A DNA stretch of 64,000 nucleotides from Theocolax elegans. Taxonomy: Eukaryota > Arthropoda > Insecta > Hymenoptera > Cerocephalidae. The position numbers were made by a program, and so were the translations under genes. Positions 36,201-46,550 of this stretch are shown here, one piece after another. Position 1 is the stretch's first letter, and each line of letters opens with the position of its first letter. The DNA is taken from positions 16,167,301 through 16,231,300 of the forward strand of contig CM047427.1 in NCBI GenBank assembly GCA_026168455.1. The letters run 5' to 3'. Under the pieces are notes generated by a model that saw nothing but the letters and a program-made list of their open reading frames with translations, was not told the DNA's origin and ran no database searches.

Positions 36201-36303
36201 TTTCCTTTAGATCCTCCGAGGTTATCTCCACGTGCGGTATACTAGTGCTCTTGTTTAGTTTGACGATGTAGACTGGCGCATCCTCACTTGGTTTGTGGGG
36301 CAT
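33259..36303 (-). CDS. G1 copy 3 Pol: protease, reverse transcriptase, RNase H (1014 aa)
   Basis: The longest open frame in the window. Domains in order: aspartic protease (LDSGA about 41-45), acidic spacer, RT (first Asp about 552, YIDD about 622-625), connection, RNase H (DASNYAIGG about 769, TIEKEL about 808, TDHKPL about 835) and a Ser/Thr-rich tail. It overlaps gag by 49 bases in the -1 register, so expression by -1 frameshifting is likely. Two oddities: residue 550, two before the catalytic Asp, is Asp instead of Val (FIDADM against FIVADM). Near 35145-35185 an insertion and a small deletion compensate, replacing about 15 residues with unrelated ones. Integrase is in another frame downstream and truncated. 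Confidence 0.93.
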   Translation of the reverse strand: MPHKPSEDAPVYIVKLNKSTSIPHVEITSEDLKEKQVYTMLDSGAQPNVIKESQLRDHVKIKTEKTPILIGISGEDIFPLGTCEINLYGKLSHFVVVKDTFPLLAPALLGSMFFEDRKAKLDFQGNMFIFENQKLDFINTNRPTLIKPFSSVMVKLALDNPDEHEYGNIPKIEFTDNRIRAGDVVVTNDNGYVDVEFFNDGDIEAEIFLTNVTLLPLSKMDNYMMDNYTGNSERSNESVLKEWLDKLVPLEPDSPALPSGIPYYCKSTLTNAPLQTQSVASEENEDYLDICERDPNVCLVGTTSEKLQEVNLTNLQVNSLLETQLFNVYVSGTENLETMECKDPLIEDYEQVRPYLAQSFTDITGIIENYRSIKISRCSEEGWKESLAKNQDLFALDERTRNRRILEEINQDHLNPELQDRLGKLIENTGSIFHLKGESLSSTKLIQHKIETYDEIPLNVKQYPIPQKLQEVVYEQVIKLLDTGIIERSDSPYNNPLWVVKKRDDNQGNSQWRVVVDFRKLNEKTRPYPFPIPNITHLVEQLGGAKYFIDADMYSGFHQIEIRPEDREKTAFSTPFGHYHFKRMPFGISTAPSTFQELTNKVVGQKPLTMEGRTRVKGMLGYIDDIILFAETLDELDQVFVELSSKLKEANLKLNPNKCQFYKDNVIFLGYSVSARGLEPNPENIKAIVNYPIPKTQKNIRQFLGICGYYRNFIPNMSKLAKPLTNLLKKDRKFVWGNDQSEAFETLKLKLVEAPILQYPDFNKNFYVTTDASNYAIGGVLSQKRESADLPIAYASKSLTNTETRYSTIEKELFAMLYCANQFEYFLIGRKFTFFTDHKPLVWLHRIKDSSSRLKNWYIKLTEKFQFEVIYQPGKTNYVADALSRNPPELDQVNIIEKKCEDAHNNTPDMPHRKTRLSTSSSSSKEIYSKATSSKQKTIPTPQQTDHADEQDPLTTVIDHEQPTVDEITTLEERLSKNCDTGDTNTDNSTTGDSTQSHSDSSDTTNTQTKRQTS

Positions 36304-37772
36304 CTGGATGTACTTGGCAGCGCTTGCCCCTTCTGCGCCGCCATGCTCTCGTTTCCCTGGTTTCTTAGTTTATCTTCCTGGTCATTTCGCCACTTTAATT
36401 TCCTGCATTCGCTGACCTCGTGACCGTAGTTTTTGCAATAATTACACGTCGGCATTACTTTTGGTCCATCTTGTCGACTACTCGGTTCTCTAAAATCTCT
36501 GTTTAAATTCCTCTCGTATCTACCTGAGTAGTAATTATCATAATTTCTTCGACTTCTGAAATTTCTATCGTCTTGTCTTTGATATTTATTGTAATTCTGC
36601 CGGTCCCGATTTTGAAATATGCTGTGTGTATTGACCGGACGTCTGTGGTTGTTTCGTTCGAAATCTTTGCGTTCGTCGCGCTCGCCGAAACTCCGTGCCT
36701 TGTTCCCTCCGTGTTTAATTTCATCTCTCTCCATTTGTTTATCGACGGCTATGGCGTCATCGACTACTTCCTGGTAGGTTAGGTGACGCGGATCTTTAAG
36801 TTGGTTGCGAAATGCGGGACGTAATCCATCGCGAAATCCTTCGATAGCTTCTCGTTCGATTTCTAAAATTTCACGAGCGTCTAGATCGTCATTAACGTCA
36901 AACCTTCTTCTATCCAGCATAGCATCTTTGATGTCAGTGACCCTTGATATATAGTTGAGCAGCGGTTCGGTGTAAAGATGCTTAATAGAGTCCAACTTCC
37001 CTCTCAGATGATTCATTGTCTCGGTTGGTGCAAAAACTACCTTTAAACGGTCGATGAACTCTTCTAGATTATCGAATTCCATGCCGTCCACAGCCGTATA
37101 AGGTTGGTCGTCCAGTTTATTCTTTAATAATTTGACGATCTCTACTTCTAACGCACGAGGGATCGATTTAACTGCTCGTTTGCAGGCGCGTGCGAATTTC
37201 ATAAGATTGGTACCATTGAACCTTGGGACACCATGAAGAGCTTCTTTTACGTAAACATTGGGCGGTACATACAAGTTATTAGTTCCGGCCTGACCTCCAT
37301 TGTTGGGATCCCTAGCCATTCTATTTTGTCTGAGTTCGTCGACAGCTCTTCTAATATCCGACATTTGTTGGAGAAGTGGTCCAGAATACGGTTCATTGTG
37401 TATAATTCGCGGGTTCGTTGACGTTTTACTGGGCGTCGTTGGGTCTTTTACACAAGACGTATCGAATATTGTGCGTGGCGAGGTCGTGAGTGTTGATCGA
37501 TGCGCGTCGGTCGGCGTCGTCATTTCCCTTCCTCTGTCTACCAGTTGTCGTCTTTCCTCGGCCAGCTGGAGGGTCAGCTGTTCGTTTGCTTGCTCGGCGT
37601 CGTGCAAAGCGTCTAGCGTTATTTGCTGCGTTTCCTTAACCTCGTTGAGCATCTTTGTCTCTTTCTCTATTAGTGCTGCCTCCAATCGACGTAGTCGGTG
37701 TTCTCTTTCTTTCACTTCGGCTCTTTCCCGTTTAAGATCCTCTACTGTATATTCGACTTCGGAGTCCGACAT
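36255..37772 (-). CDS. G1 copy 3 Gag (505 aa, intact frame)
   Basis: Starts MSDSEVEYTVEDLKRE. Residues ~8-85 are rich in Glu, Lys, Arg and Leu and look like a coiled coil. Residues ~165-345 form the capsid-like region (FARACKRAVKSIP onward). Residues ~360-435 are Arg/Asn/Tyr-rich, probably RNA-binding. One zinc knuckle occupies residues 443-456 (CNYCKNYGHEVSEC). The product would form the particle and package RNA. It is the only intact Gag frame here and served as reference for the other copies. Confidence 0.93.
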   Translation of the reverse strand: MSDSEVEYTVEDLKRERAEVKEREHRLRRLEAALIEKETKMLNEVKETQQITLDALHDAEQANEQLTLQLAEERRQLVDRGREMTTPTDAHRSTLTTSPRTIFDTSCVKDPTTPSKTSTNPRIIHNEPYSGPLLQQMSDIRRAVDELRQNRMARDPNNGGQAGTNNLYVPPNVYVKEALHGVPRFNGTNLMKFARACKRAVKSIPRALEVEIVKLLKNKLDDQPYTAVDGMEFDNLEEFIDRLKVVFAPTETMNHLRGKLDSIKHLYTEPLLNYISRVTDIKDAMLDRRRFDVNDDLDAREILEIEREAIEGFRDGLRPAFRNQLKDPRHLTYQEVVDDAIAVDKQMERDEIKHGGNKARSFGERDERKDFERNNHRRPVNTHSIFQNRDRQNYNKYQRQDDRNFRSRRNYDNYYSGRYERNLNRDFREPSSRQDGPKVMPTCNYCKNYGHEVSECRKLKWRNDQEDKLRNQGNESMAAQKGQALPSTSRCPTNQVRMRQSTSSN

Positions 37773-38828
37773 AGTAACGCGTGTTTATTTCCTTTTTAAA
37801 ATATGTCGAGTATCGAGTGTCTAATGTTAACAGTCTAGCAGCCTAAATATGACGCTGGGATGTGGAGAAAAGAGGGAAATGTCGCACTAGTTTCTTAATG
37901 CTGATATATAATAAAATTTTAAATTAATATGTGGGGACAAAGAAATTCGTAAAATATAATTTGAATTAGAATGTCGCAAACGCTTGACGCCTTGAAAGTA
38001 ACCAAAGTCAATGATAGGTTGAATGAATTATTATCGTCACGTCACAAAGCCGCAAGGTAAAGAAAGCAACCGTATTGTCGAAAATGAAGATGAAGTAATT
38101 ACAAGCTACTGGTATTTAATGATATAGGGTTACCTCGTGAGGTGAGTATACCGACGATTACTGTTGGTGGGTAACACTTTACCGACGGTTACCGGTTATG
38201 GGTAACTGTTATCGACGATCGGTAAGTTACCGACAGTAGATAACTGTTGCGTAGATAAGGCAGGGTTTTACCCACACAAGATAATAATAGTAACGAATAT
38301 AAATTGGATATAAAAATTTAATGTGTGTTTATGAGAAATATGGAAACAAAATTTGTCGAATAAAAATGGGTTAGTTGTATGTATGAAATAATATGACTTA
38401 TGCAGTGTTATAAAAGAGTATGTATAGAGATATAAAAAGTTAGTGTCGCAACACGAAGAGTGCAGTGTAAGCGTTATCAAGTAACTCGAGTCTTACTCGT
38501 GCGTCACTCGCGTATTATTTCTTAGAACAGTGCGATAAAAATAATAAATGAATTTCGTGACCGTGTGAACAATAAAATTAGAAAATTAGCGGTCATTCAA
38601 ATTATAACAATCATGCATTAAATAAATAATTATTAATATTATATACGTTTGATCTTCTATATTTTAAATTGTAAAATTCATGCAATTTATCAATAAGTAT
38701 TTGAATACAATCATGCCAAAGTTATAGAAATGTTTGTAAGAAAATTGCAAAATATGAAATAATGATAATGCATTTACCTTGTTTCTGTATTTTTTTTCAG
38801 ACGAAAAATCCACCTCCGCTGTCACCAA
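37773..38828 (-). other. G1 copy 3 5' leader
   Basis: Homologous to 5350-6409, including the ACCGAC-rich block (38148-38275) and the primer binding site at the LTR edge. No host sequence is present. Confidence 0.85.
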
Positions 38829-39327
38829 TGTAACGTACTGGTCAATCCTTCGGACTTTACGCAGTTCGTAAGTTTGAGATGGGATTAGATGTCTCGTGGC
38901 TCGGAGGGACTAAATCGGTTTTCCCCGTACTCTCGATGATTAATAGGCGTGGTGACCCTCCGTTGAGCTTAATGAGACAGCGTGTGGCATAGCTTTATTT
39001 ATGTGAATTTACAGGATGGCAGAAGTGCCAAAACCCTCGTGTAAAATGCAGTTTGTTTCTCTCGTGATTGGAAAGCCTGGTCCTCCTCGATGATCCGACG
39101 TATATTTACTTTCCGTGCTTTTAAATTATATACTTTACCTCGACGTTATACTTTTATTAATACTTAGTTCCTTCTATGTATATAAGGAAAGATTAGTAAA
39201 GAAATAAATAACTCGATAATCAACTTTAACCTGATAAAGTGGTACGATTATTTATTTATTTTTAGTGTACACTCTTCGCGTTATGTCGCGGGTGCTCGTG
39301 CACGTACGAATATAAATCAGTATAATT
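38829..39327 (-). repeat. G1 LTR fragment fused to a second gag start
   Basis: About 500 bases of LTR starting with TGTAACGTACTGG. At cagtataatt the sequence switches to gag (gtataattcgcggg); the two parents share GTATAATT at the breakpoint. Confidence 0.9.
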
Positions 39328-39690
39328 CGCGGGTTCGTTGACGTTTTACTGGGCGTCGTTGGGTCTTTTACACAAGACGTATCGAATATTGTGCGTGGCG
39401 AGGTCGTGAGTGTTGATCGATGCGCGTCGGTCGGCGTCGTCATTTCCCTTCCTCTGTCTACCGTTGTCGTCTTTCCTCGGCCAGCTGGAGGGTCAGCTGT
39501 TCGTTTGCTTGCTCGCGTCGTGCAAAGCGTCTAGCGTTATTTGCTGCGTTTCCTTAACCTCGTTGAGCATCTTTGTCTCTTTCTCTATTAGTGCTGCCTC
39601 CAATCGACGTAATCGGTGTTCTCTTTCTTTCACTTCGGCTCTTTCCCGTTTAAGATCCTCTACTGTATATTCGACTTCGGAGTCCGACAT
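39328..39690 (-). pseudogene. G1 Gag N-terminal fragment (second copy in tandem)
   Basis: Matches gag codons 1 to about 120, from MSDSEVEY at 39690. Single-base losses near 39514 and 39463 break the frame. It ends at the fusion with LTR sequence. Confidence 0.88.
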
Positions 39691-40742
39691 AGTAACGCGT
39701 GTTTATTTTTTTTTAAAATATGTCGAGTAACGAGTGTCTAATGTTAACAGTCTAGCAGCCTAAATATGACGCTGGGATGTGGAGAAAAGAGGGAAATGTC
39801 GCACTAGTTTCTTAATGCTGATATATAATAAAATTTTAAATTAATATGTGGGGACAAAGAAATTCGTAAAATATAATTTGAATTAGAATGTCGCAAACGC
39901 TTGACGCCTTGAAAGTAACGAAGTCAATGATAGGTTGAATGAATTATTATCGTTACGTCACAAAGCCGCAAGGTAAAGAAGCTACCGTATTGTCGAAAAA
40001 TGAAGATGAAGTAATTGCAAGCTACTGGTATTTAATGATATAGGGTTACCCGTGAGGTGAGTATACCGACGATTACTGTTGGTGGGTAACACTTACCGAC
40101 GGATACCGGCTATGGGTAACTGTCATCGACGATCGGTAAGTTACCGACAGTAGATAACTGTTGCGTAGGTAAGGCAGGGTTTTACCCACACAAGATAATA
40201 ATAGTAACGAATATAAATTGGATATGAAAATTTAATGTGTGTTTATGAGAAATATGGAAACAAAATTTGTCGAATAAAAATGGGTTAGTTGTATGTATGA
40301 AATAATATGACTTATGCAGTGTTATAAAAGAGTATGTATAGAGATATAAAAAGTTAGTGTCGCAACACGAAGAGTGCAGTGTAAGCGTTATCAAGTAACT
40401 CGAGTCTTACTCGTGCGTCACTCGCGTATTATTTCTTAGAACAGTGCGATAAAAATAATAAATGAATTTCGTGACCGTGTGAACAATAAAATTAGAAATT
40501 AGCGGTCATTCAAATTATAACAATCATGCATTAAATAAGTAATTATTAATATTATATACGTTTGATCTTCTATATTTTAAATTGTAAAATTCATGCAATT
40601 TATCAATAAGTATTTGAATACAATCATGCCAAAGTTATAGAAATGTTTGTAAGAAAATTGCAAAATATGAAATAATGATAATGCATTTACCTTGTTTCTG
40701 TATTTTTTTTCAGACGAAAAATCCCACCTCCGCTGTCACCAA
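39691..40742 (-). other. G1 5' leader, second tandem copy
   Basis: Complete leader with primer binding site at 40731-40742. It is slightly closer to the copy 1 leader than to the adjacent copy 3 leader (for example ggataccggctatggg and cgtaggtaagg), so it is not a recent duplicate of its neighbour. Confidence 0.85.
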
Positions 40743-41588
40743 TGTAACGTACTGGTCAATCCTTCGGACTTTACGCAGTTCGTAAGTTTGAGATGGGATT
40801 AGATGTCTCGTGGCTCGGAGGGACTAAATCGTTTTCCCGTACTCTCGATGATTGATAGGCGTGGTGACCCTCCGTTGAGCTTAATGAGGCAGCGTGTGGC
40901 AAAGCTTTATTTATGTGAATTTACAAGATGGCAGAAGTGCCAAAACCCTCGTGTAAAATGCAGTTTGTTTCTCTCGTGATTGGAAAGCCTGGTCCTCCTC
41001 GATGATCCGACGTATATTTACTTTCCGTGCTTTTAAATTATATACTTTACCTCGACGTTATACTTTTATTAATACTTAGTTCCTTCTATGTATATAAGGA
41101 AAGATTAGTAAAGAAATAAATAACTCGATAATCAACTTTAACTGATAAAGTGGTACGATTATTTTTATTTTTAGTGTACACTCTTCGCGTTATGTCGCGG
41201 GTGCTCGTGCACGTACGAATATAAATCAGTATAATTAAGCGATATTAACAATGAAATATTGACTGGAACGGTAATTAAACGCGTCCGCTTACTATCGGTA
41301 TAAATTAGAATATACTTTGTATCTTAATAGAAGACTGTTCGAAGATTATCGGAGTGGCGCGATTGCACGTCCGTTTGGTATCAAGGCAGTCTGAGCACTG
41401 GCGGGAGTCGACGAGCACACTGCGCTCGTGAGTAACGTGTGGCGGGGATAGTTCAGTCTGATTGGTCGCGCGTGACGATACATAGAAGGTTCTAGAAGCG
41501 TTGGTCTCTTTTATTCGTCCGTTGTTGTCAAGCGCGAAAACGCTGACTTAAACTTCACGCGGAAAATCGCAACTGGCGACGATATCTA
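40743..41588 (-). repeat. G1 LTR fragment (846 bp) fused to a third leader
   Basis: Starts TGTAACGTACTGG and stops in gacgatatctaa, where leader sequence (aaaattttaaattaatatg) begins; only TAA is shared at the join. It has several single-base losses and second-subfamily markers (cacgcggaaa). Confidence 0.9.
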
Positions 41589-42504
41589 AAATTTTAAATT
41601 AATATGTGGGGACAAAGAAATTCGTAAAATATAATTTGAATTAGAATGTCGCAAACGCTTGACGCCTTGAAAGTAACCAAAGTCAATGATAGGTTGAATG
41701 AATTATTATCGTCACGTCACAAAGCCGCAAGGTAAAGAAAGCAACCGTATTGTCGAAATGAAGATGAAGTAATTACAAGCTACTGGTATTTAATGATATA
41801 GGGTTACCTCGTGAGGTGAGTATACCGACGATTACTGTTGGTGGGTAACACTTTACCGACGGTTACCGGTTATGGGTAACTGTTATCGACGATCGGTAAG
41901 TTACCGACAGTAGATAACTGTTGCGTAGATAAGGCAGGGTTTTACCCACACAAGATAATAATAGTAACGAATATAAATTGGATATAAAAATTTAATGTGT
42001 GTTTATGAGAAATATGGAAAACAAAATTTGTCGAATAAAAATGGGTTAGTTGTATGTATGAAATAATATGACTTATGCAGTGTTATAAAAGAGTATGTAT
42101 AGAGATATAAAAAGTTAGTGTCGCAACACGAAGAGTGCAGTGTAAGCGTTATCAAGTAACTCGAGTCTTACTCGTGCGTCACTCGCGTATTATTTCTTAG
42201 AACAGTGCGATAAAAATAATAAATGAATTTCGTGACCGTGTGAACAATAAAATTAGAAAATTAGCGGTCATTCAAATTATAACAATCATGCATTAAATAA
42301 ATAATTATTAATATTATATACGTTTGATCTTCTATATTTTAAATTGTAAAATTCATGCAATTTATCAATAAGTATTTGAATACAATCATGCCAAAGTTAT
42401 AGAAATGTTTGTAAGAAAATTGCAAAATATGAAATAATGATAATGCATTTACCTTGTTTCTGTATTTTTTTTCAGACGAAAAATCCCACCTCCGCTGTCA
42501 CCAA
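41589..42504 (-). other. G1 5' leader, third tandem copy (partial)
   Basis: Matches the leader from just upstream of the gag-proximal part to the primer binding site. It is nearly identical to the first leader (37773-38828), sharing ttaccggttatgggtaac and ggataaggcagg-type variants. Confidence 0.85.
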
Positions 42505-44182
42505 TGTAACGTACTGGTCAATCCTTCGGACTTTACGCAGTTCGTAAGTTTGAGATGGGATTAGATGTCTCGTGGCTCGGAGGGACTAAATCGGTTTTCC
42601 CGTACTCTCGATGATTAATAGGCGTGGTGACCCTCCGTTGAGCTTAATGAGACAGCGTGTGGCATAGCTTTATTTATGTGAATTTACAGGATGGCAGAAG
42701 TGCCAAAACCCTCGTGTAAAATGCAGTTTGTTTCTCTCGTGATTGGAAAGCCTGGTCCTCCTCGATGATCCGACGTATATTTACTTTCCGTGCTTTTAAA
42801 TTATATACTTTACCTCGACGTTATACTTTTATTAATACTTAGTTCCTTCTATGTATATAAGGAAAGATTAGTAAAGAAATAAATAACTCGATAATCAACT
42901 TTAACCTGATAAAGTGGTACGATTATTTATTTATTTTTAGTGTACACTCTTCGCGTTATGTCGCGGGTGCTCGTGCACGTACGAATATAAATCAGTATAA
43001 TTAAGCGATATTAACAATGAAATATTGACTGGAACGGTAATTAAAACGCGTCCGCTTACTATCGGTATAAATTAGAATATACTTTGTATCTTAATAGAAG
43101 AAGACTGTTCGAAGATTATCGGAGTGGCGCGATTGCACGTCCGTTTGGTATCAAGGCAGTCTGAGCACTGGCGGGAGTCGACGAGCACACTGCGCTCGTG
43201 AGTAACGTTTGTGGCGGGGATAGTTCAGTCTGATTGGTCGCGCGTGACGATACATAGAAGGTTCTAGAAGCGTTGGTCTCTTTTTATTCGTCCGTTGTTG
43301 TCAAGCGCGAAAACGCTGACTTAAACTTCACGCGGAAATATCGCAACTGGCGACGATATCTAACACCGGATGTTATAAGGATACGTGATATTTTTTCCGT
43401 TGGCTTCTACGTCGTATAATTACTCTATATGCTTCTAGAATGTTCCATGTTCGTTGGTTTTACAATATTCGTTAATATATTATTGATTATCGGGAGGGGA
43501 AAAGGATCTTTATTACAAAAGTCTGTTGTATATGAAATTTCGAGTCGATCGCTTAAGTTGAATTTCGAAATAGAGACGTTTTTTGTGTTTCGCGGTGCTG
43601 TTTACTGATGTTTCCTGTGGTTAGAAATATTCCTTTCTTATTTATAATAATTTTAAATAATTTTAACAGATGTGCATATCGTATAGAACGATGAATTTTA
43701 GGGGGGGTGTGGCTCTTATCAAAATTTTGATATCTGTCGTCGTTGTCTAGTAAACTCCAATAGTAGCGTACAGTTACGTCACAGTGCTTGAATTGATATA
43801 TATATATGTATATATGAGTAATCATACATTAATAAAAATAATAATAAATATCGGTTTAGGCGGTATATTCCATGGTCGTTATTGAGAATAGAAGTGCTCG
43901 ACAGGTCGATGTTTGGTGTGTGGACCCAAGTCACTCCCACTCCTACAGCATTCAAGATATGCATCTGAGACCGATTTCATATTAGTCGCTTAAGATCTAC
44001 ATACTGCCATCTATTCGCCTACGCAGATAAAAGTGTTTAACATTTATTGAAATAATATTGTACTTAAAATAACAATAGTATGTAATTAACAATTAAGTTA
44101 GATCGTTTATATTTCTTAGTTATACAACAAGAACAACATAGTAAGGTCGCAAATTCTGCGAGCTGAGCCTCATATCGTAACA
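42505..44182 (-). repeat. G1 LTR with internal deletion and filler (outer 5' LTR of copy 3)
   Basis: Both LTR termini are present, but about 600 bases are missing at 43660-43670. At that point an extra aattttaa copied from the adjacent sequence sits between the flanks. Markers belong to the second subfamily. The right end abuts G2 env at 44183. Confidence 0.92.
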
Positions 44183-44187
44183 GTTAC

Positions 44188-44905
44188 TTAACCTTCATAT
44201 AAAATTACGTAACGATCAAAATTACATTCCTGTGAATGTAACATAGTCCAAAAATTGAAATCTTCCGTGTGATCAATGCAACGACCTTCTGTGTATTTAC
44301 ATTTAGTGCCAGATCTGAGCGTAAGCTCGTTTCGATCTTTATTCACGGTAGCCGTAAATGAGTGTATAGTGAACTCGAGTTTAGCTGTGACTACTACATT
44401 CTTATAAATTTGTCCGTCCGAAACGTAAACCTTGCCTTCGCAATTGCCATCCGAATCTACGTATCCGGATAGAATTATATTTCTGCGATTTGTTGTGTTT
44501 GCTACTAATTTTTCAACCACGATTTCTCCAAATTTAAATTGTCCTTTTTATTTATATCTTTACAGGCTTCACTCGATACATACTGCATATAGGTGGAATC
44601 ACCACCTTTTACTAAACTACTATGTGAATTCATTCCGCAATATCGTATTGTTTTTTGGACTTTTACTTTACATTGTTCAACAAATATTGGCGCATATTCG
44701 GTGTATTGTAATAATTGTACATATATTGATTCTAGTGTTGGTGTGAGGTCTTTGAAATCGCATTCACCTACTTTTAACAGAGACACAGTCGTTACGTTGG
44801 GGGTTGATGAGGTGCCGCAGTTGTAGCCGCCGAGTGCCTCGATGTTTCATAGGTGAAGCAGTACGATGTTGATGACGAGTAGTGCGGTAACGAGATTCAT
44901 CATGA
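44188..44905 (-). pseudogene. G2 Env-like glycoprotein ectodomain, mononegavirus/chuvirus-like, broken
   Basis: A start near 44905 encodes a hydrophobic signal-like segment of ~18 residues (MNLVTALLVINIVLLHL), then an in-frame stop near 44849. The ectodomain continues: YNCG, an N-glycosylation site (NVT), SLLKVGECDF, then paired Cys including CGMNSHSS. A frameshift near 44510 precedes another ~110 residues with further Cys. The Cys spacing and the early SLL-VGEC block resemble the glycoproteins that several insect LTR elements acquired from negative-strand RNA viruses of the chuvirus type. That assignment is from memory of family features. The membrane anchor is missing because the G1 LTR cuts the gene. 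Confidence 0.65.
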
Positions 44906-44921
44906 ACGTAGTGATCTGCAG

Positions 44922-46010
44922 TTATTCGTCGATGGAGGTTCCTGTAACATGAGAAGAGGAGTGATCAATTTCACTCTGTCTTCTAAGACGCGTTAAACGC
45001 AATTTGTTCGCATGTACAATACGAGTTTTATTATTCTTATAACTTATTTCTATATTAACGCCATTATCGAAAATTCTTAATATTTTATATGGTCCTATAT
45101 ATTCAGGGTTAGATGGATTTGTTTTTGGTTCGTGTAAAAATAGAACCGTATCTCCGACTTTGAACAAACACGGATTTATTTTCTGATCATAATATTCTTT
45201 CGATTTTTCTTTCGAACGAACCAGATTGTCACGGGCTAATTGTTGTATTTCGCCGAGTTTTTCATGCAATTGGGTAATGTGGTCTAAATAAGTGCCTTCG
45301 AGATGATCTTCGGCTGTGATATTAACAGATGGTACGCGCGCAATCTTACCGAATATAAGTTCGAATGGGGTAAAGTGAGTTCCCTCGTGTACGCTTGTGT
45401 TATACGCAAAAGTGGCGCATGATAGCCATTCGTCCCACAATCGTTGATTATTTAAATAACATTTTAGATATTGCTTGATTACGTGGTTTCAATTGAGCCA
45501 TTAGATTGAGGCCTGTATGCCGTGGTAGTAATGTTTTTAATTTTACAGATTTTCGAAACGTTACATATTTAACTACTTGTAAAATTTTTTCCTTGATCAG
45601 TAAGAATTATTTTTGGAGAACCGAATATGAAAACGAGATTGTGTAATAAAGCTGTAGCAATGTCCATAGAAGTAGCATTTTGTAATGCTACCGTTATGAT
45701 GTATTTTGTTAGTAGACATTGCATTGTCAGTATGTAGGTGTTACCTTTAGGTGTTGTAGATAAAGGTCCAACGATGTCGAGACTGATTTTGTCGAAACTC
45801 GATCCTGGAGTGTCAGTGATCACTAGTGGTTGTTTTACTTTCTTGCGCACTAGCTTGTTTAATTGACGCACTCGGCACTTAGAAACCACTTCTTGAACTT
45901 GTGCTTTCAATCCGGACCAAAAAAAATCTTGACGAATTCGTTTATAAGTTTTTGCTACGCCTTTGTGTCCGTTGATTAGTGAAGAGGGAGTATCGATGAT
46001 CAATTGTTCT
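44922..46010 (-). pseudogene. G2 integrase, frameshifted
   Basis: Two frames (46003-45569 and 45440-44922) cover it. The zinc-binding module is damaged: the first His region reads IIDTPSSLINGHKG and the second Cys is replaced (CRVR). The catalytic core shows Asp in LDIVGPL, Asp in ILTDQGKNF and, in a shifted frame near 45500, Glu in YRPQSNGSIE. A C-terminal domain follows (KVGDTVLFLHEP, YIGPYKILRI). At least one frameshift separates the core from the C-terminal part. Confidence 0.88.
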
Positions 46011-46166
46011 CGTAGGCCGGGATCTGGTATTTTTACTATGTGTCGACAGATTATAATTTTGACTAGAGTTGCTTTAAATTTTAATAAGTCTCGTAGAATG
46101 TTAAGTATAAGAATCCAAGGTATGTCGTGGATGGAGTCTGTTGTCGATATTCTGAATGAGCTTAGT

Positions 46167-46550
46167 TTATGCGTGACGACAAATTTTTTGAGTAAATTGA
46201 GCGTGACACACGTTCTCTGATTCTGTTCGTGAGTGAAGATCTTTCTTGACTGGCAGCGCGAAGAGGTATTTCGTTCCTTGCGTAGCCACGTTTATCTCAC
46301 CTAAACTGATATTATTGAGTGGAGGCAGATTGCGGCAATCTAAAAGGCTATCGGCTCTTTTGTCGAGCGGTTCATTTTGTAATGTGACGAAGTAAGCTAT
46401 GTCATCTTTAGCCATGAGTAAACCGTCTCTTGATACGACGATGTTTGGAGCTGGTCTTGGATTTCTTTTGTCGAGTCGATAAGGTATCGACGGACGATCA
46501 AGGGATATCACTATTGTTGGAGCTTTCTTTGCTGTCTGATTGCGTTTCAT
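46167..46550 (-). pseudogene. G2 pol linker between RNase H and integrase
   Basis: A 127-codon frame in the position of the G1 linker at 400-850. It includes DDIAYFVTLQNEP, similar in place and character to DNIIYFVTQKNQP of G1, which supports homology. No catalytic motif is expected here. Confidence 0.65.

Larger units (their letters stand above)
26895..44182 (-). mobile_element. G1 copy 3: best-preserved gag-pol, rearranged at both ends
   Basis: The minus strand contains 5' LTR and leader pieces (37773-44182), gag, PR-RT-RNase H, an integrase N-terminus and then directly a 3' LTR (32377). Most of integrase, env and the purine-rich tract are absent. The 3' LTR is itself split by a Jockey fragment carrying an inverted solo LTR. 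No target duplication is visible because the left LTR lacks its terminus. Confidence 0.88.
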
